Assembly (NCBI GenBank): GCA_016182965.1 | Contig: JACPFM010000199.1 | Location: 1-34,355 of the forward strand | Length of the DNA stretch: 34,355 bases | Source of the DNA: Deltaproteobacteria bacterium | GTDB taxonomy: Bacteria > Myxococcota_A > Polyangia > Polyangiales > JADJMO01 | Direction: 5' to 3' | Translations under genes and position numbers: made by a program | Part shown: one piece after another, positions 34,254 to 34,355 of the stretch | How the letters are laid out: every line of letters begins with the position of its first letter | Position numbering within the stretch: position 1 is the stretch's first letter | Notes under the pieces: model-generated | What the model saw: only the letters and a program-made list of their open reading frames with translations | Told to the model about the DNA's origin: nothing | The model's database searches: none

Positions 34254-34355
34254 GTTCGCGTTCGCGTTCGCGTTCGCGTTCGCGTTCGCGTTCGCGTTCG
34301 CGTTCGCGTTCGCGTTCGCGTTCGCGTTCGCGTTCGCGTTCGCGTTCGCGTTCGC
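34254..34355. repeat. pure hexanucleotide array (GTTCGC), 17 copies to the window edge
   Basis: 102 bases of perfect repeat with no variant, running off the window. On the minus strand one frame reads Ala-Asn repeated and would end at a TAG inside the heptamer array, so it could be the 3' end of an off-window gene. It may equally be an intergenic microsatellite or an assembly-limited repeat. Confidence 0.95.

Noticed and set aside
34206..34355. Minus-strand coding region (Ala-Asn repeat) ending in the heptamer array
   Set aside because: It is open to the edge, but a pure six-base repeat is open in some frame by chance; nothing else supports a gene, so it is listed only as a repeat.

Overview
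The window is GC-rich throughout except for its first ~4.1 kb. It encodes many lipoproteins, two collagen-tethered multiheme cytochromes, a third cytochrome with 13 haem-like motifs, a PAS-rich hybrid histidine kinase and a protease with thrombospondin type 3 repeats. Together these point to a Myxococcota-like (formerly deltaproteobacterial) soil or sediment bacterium. This is inference: no rRNA or other marker gene is present.

Left edge (1-4080): a lower-GC block read leftward. It holds a probable C-terminal fragment of an off-window gene, a small lipoprotein, and a long secreted trypsin-like/TSP3/kelch-like lipoprotein gene. That long gene is broken by two one-base frameshifts and has Leu where the catalytic Ser should be. 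4081-7567: an AlkB-like dioxygenase gene diverges from a compact three-gene operon encoding a PD-(D/E)XK nuclease with a RecB-type QxxxY motif, a SNF2 helicase, and an acidic protein of unknown function. This is the best candidate for an undescribed DNA-repair or defence module. 7575-9298: a terminator and ettA (ABC-F translation factor). 9574-13022: small unknown proteins, a membrane protein with an Ala-Asn hexanucleotide-repeat domain, and a VWA-like lipoprotein. 13043-15820: a hybrid sensor kinase.

15902-18841: an OmcA/MtrC-like decahaem lipoprotein with its own terminator. 19372-21514: a leftward group with a PP2C phosphatase fused to a cyclic-nucleotide-binding domain and a secreted unknown protein. 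21535-21625: a 13-bp tandem array. 22289-23454: a TetR regulator overlapping an HD-domain gene, with two palindromic operator candidates upstream. 23534-27821: a PHB-depolymerase-like esterase lipoprotein, a tandem FKBP lipoprotein, a thioredoxin-like lipoprotein interrupted by an in-frame TGA in a UxxC context with a SECIS-like hairpin (probable selenoprotein), and a PhoD-like phosphatase. 28084-28461: a stand-alone receiver.

28697-34188: a leftward set of a six-haem lipoprotein, an anchored unknown protein, an MgtC/DUF4010 membrane protein and a STAS-like protein, divergent from the 13-motif cytochrome lipoprotein. The three cytochromes suggest electron transfer at or outside the outer membrane; no porin or inner-membrane quinol oxidase partner lies in the window.

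Non-coding DNA carries several unusual tandem repeats: heptamers of the form GTCNNNA near gene ends, the 13-mer array, and a GTTCGC hexamer array running off the right end that matches the Ala-Asn repeat inside a gene 24 kb away. No tRNA, rRNA, CRISPR array or insertion sequence was recognised.
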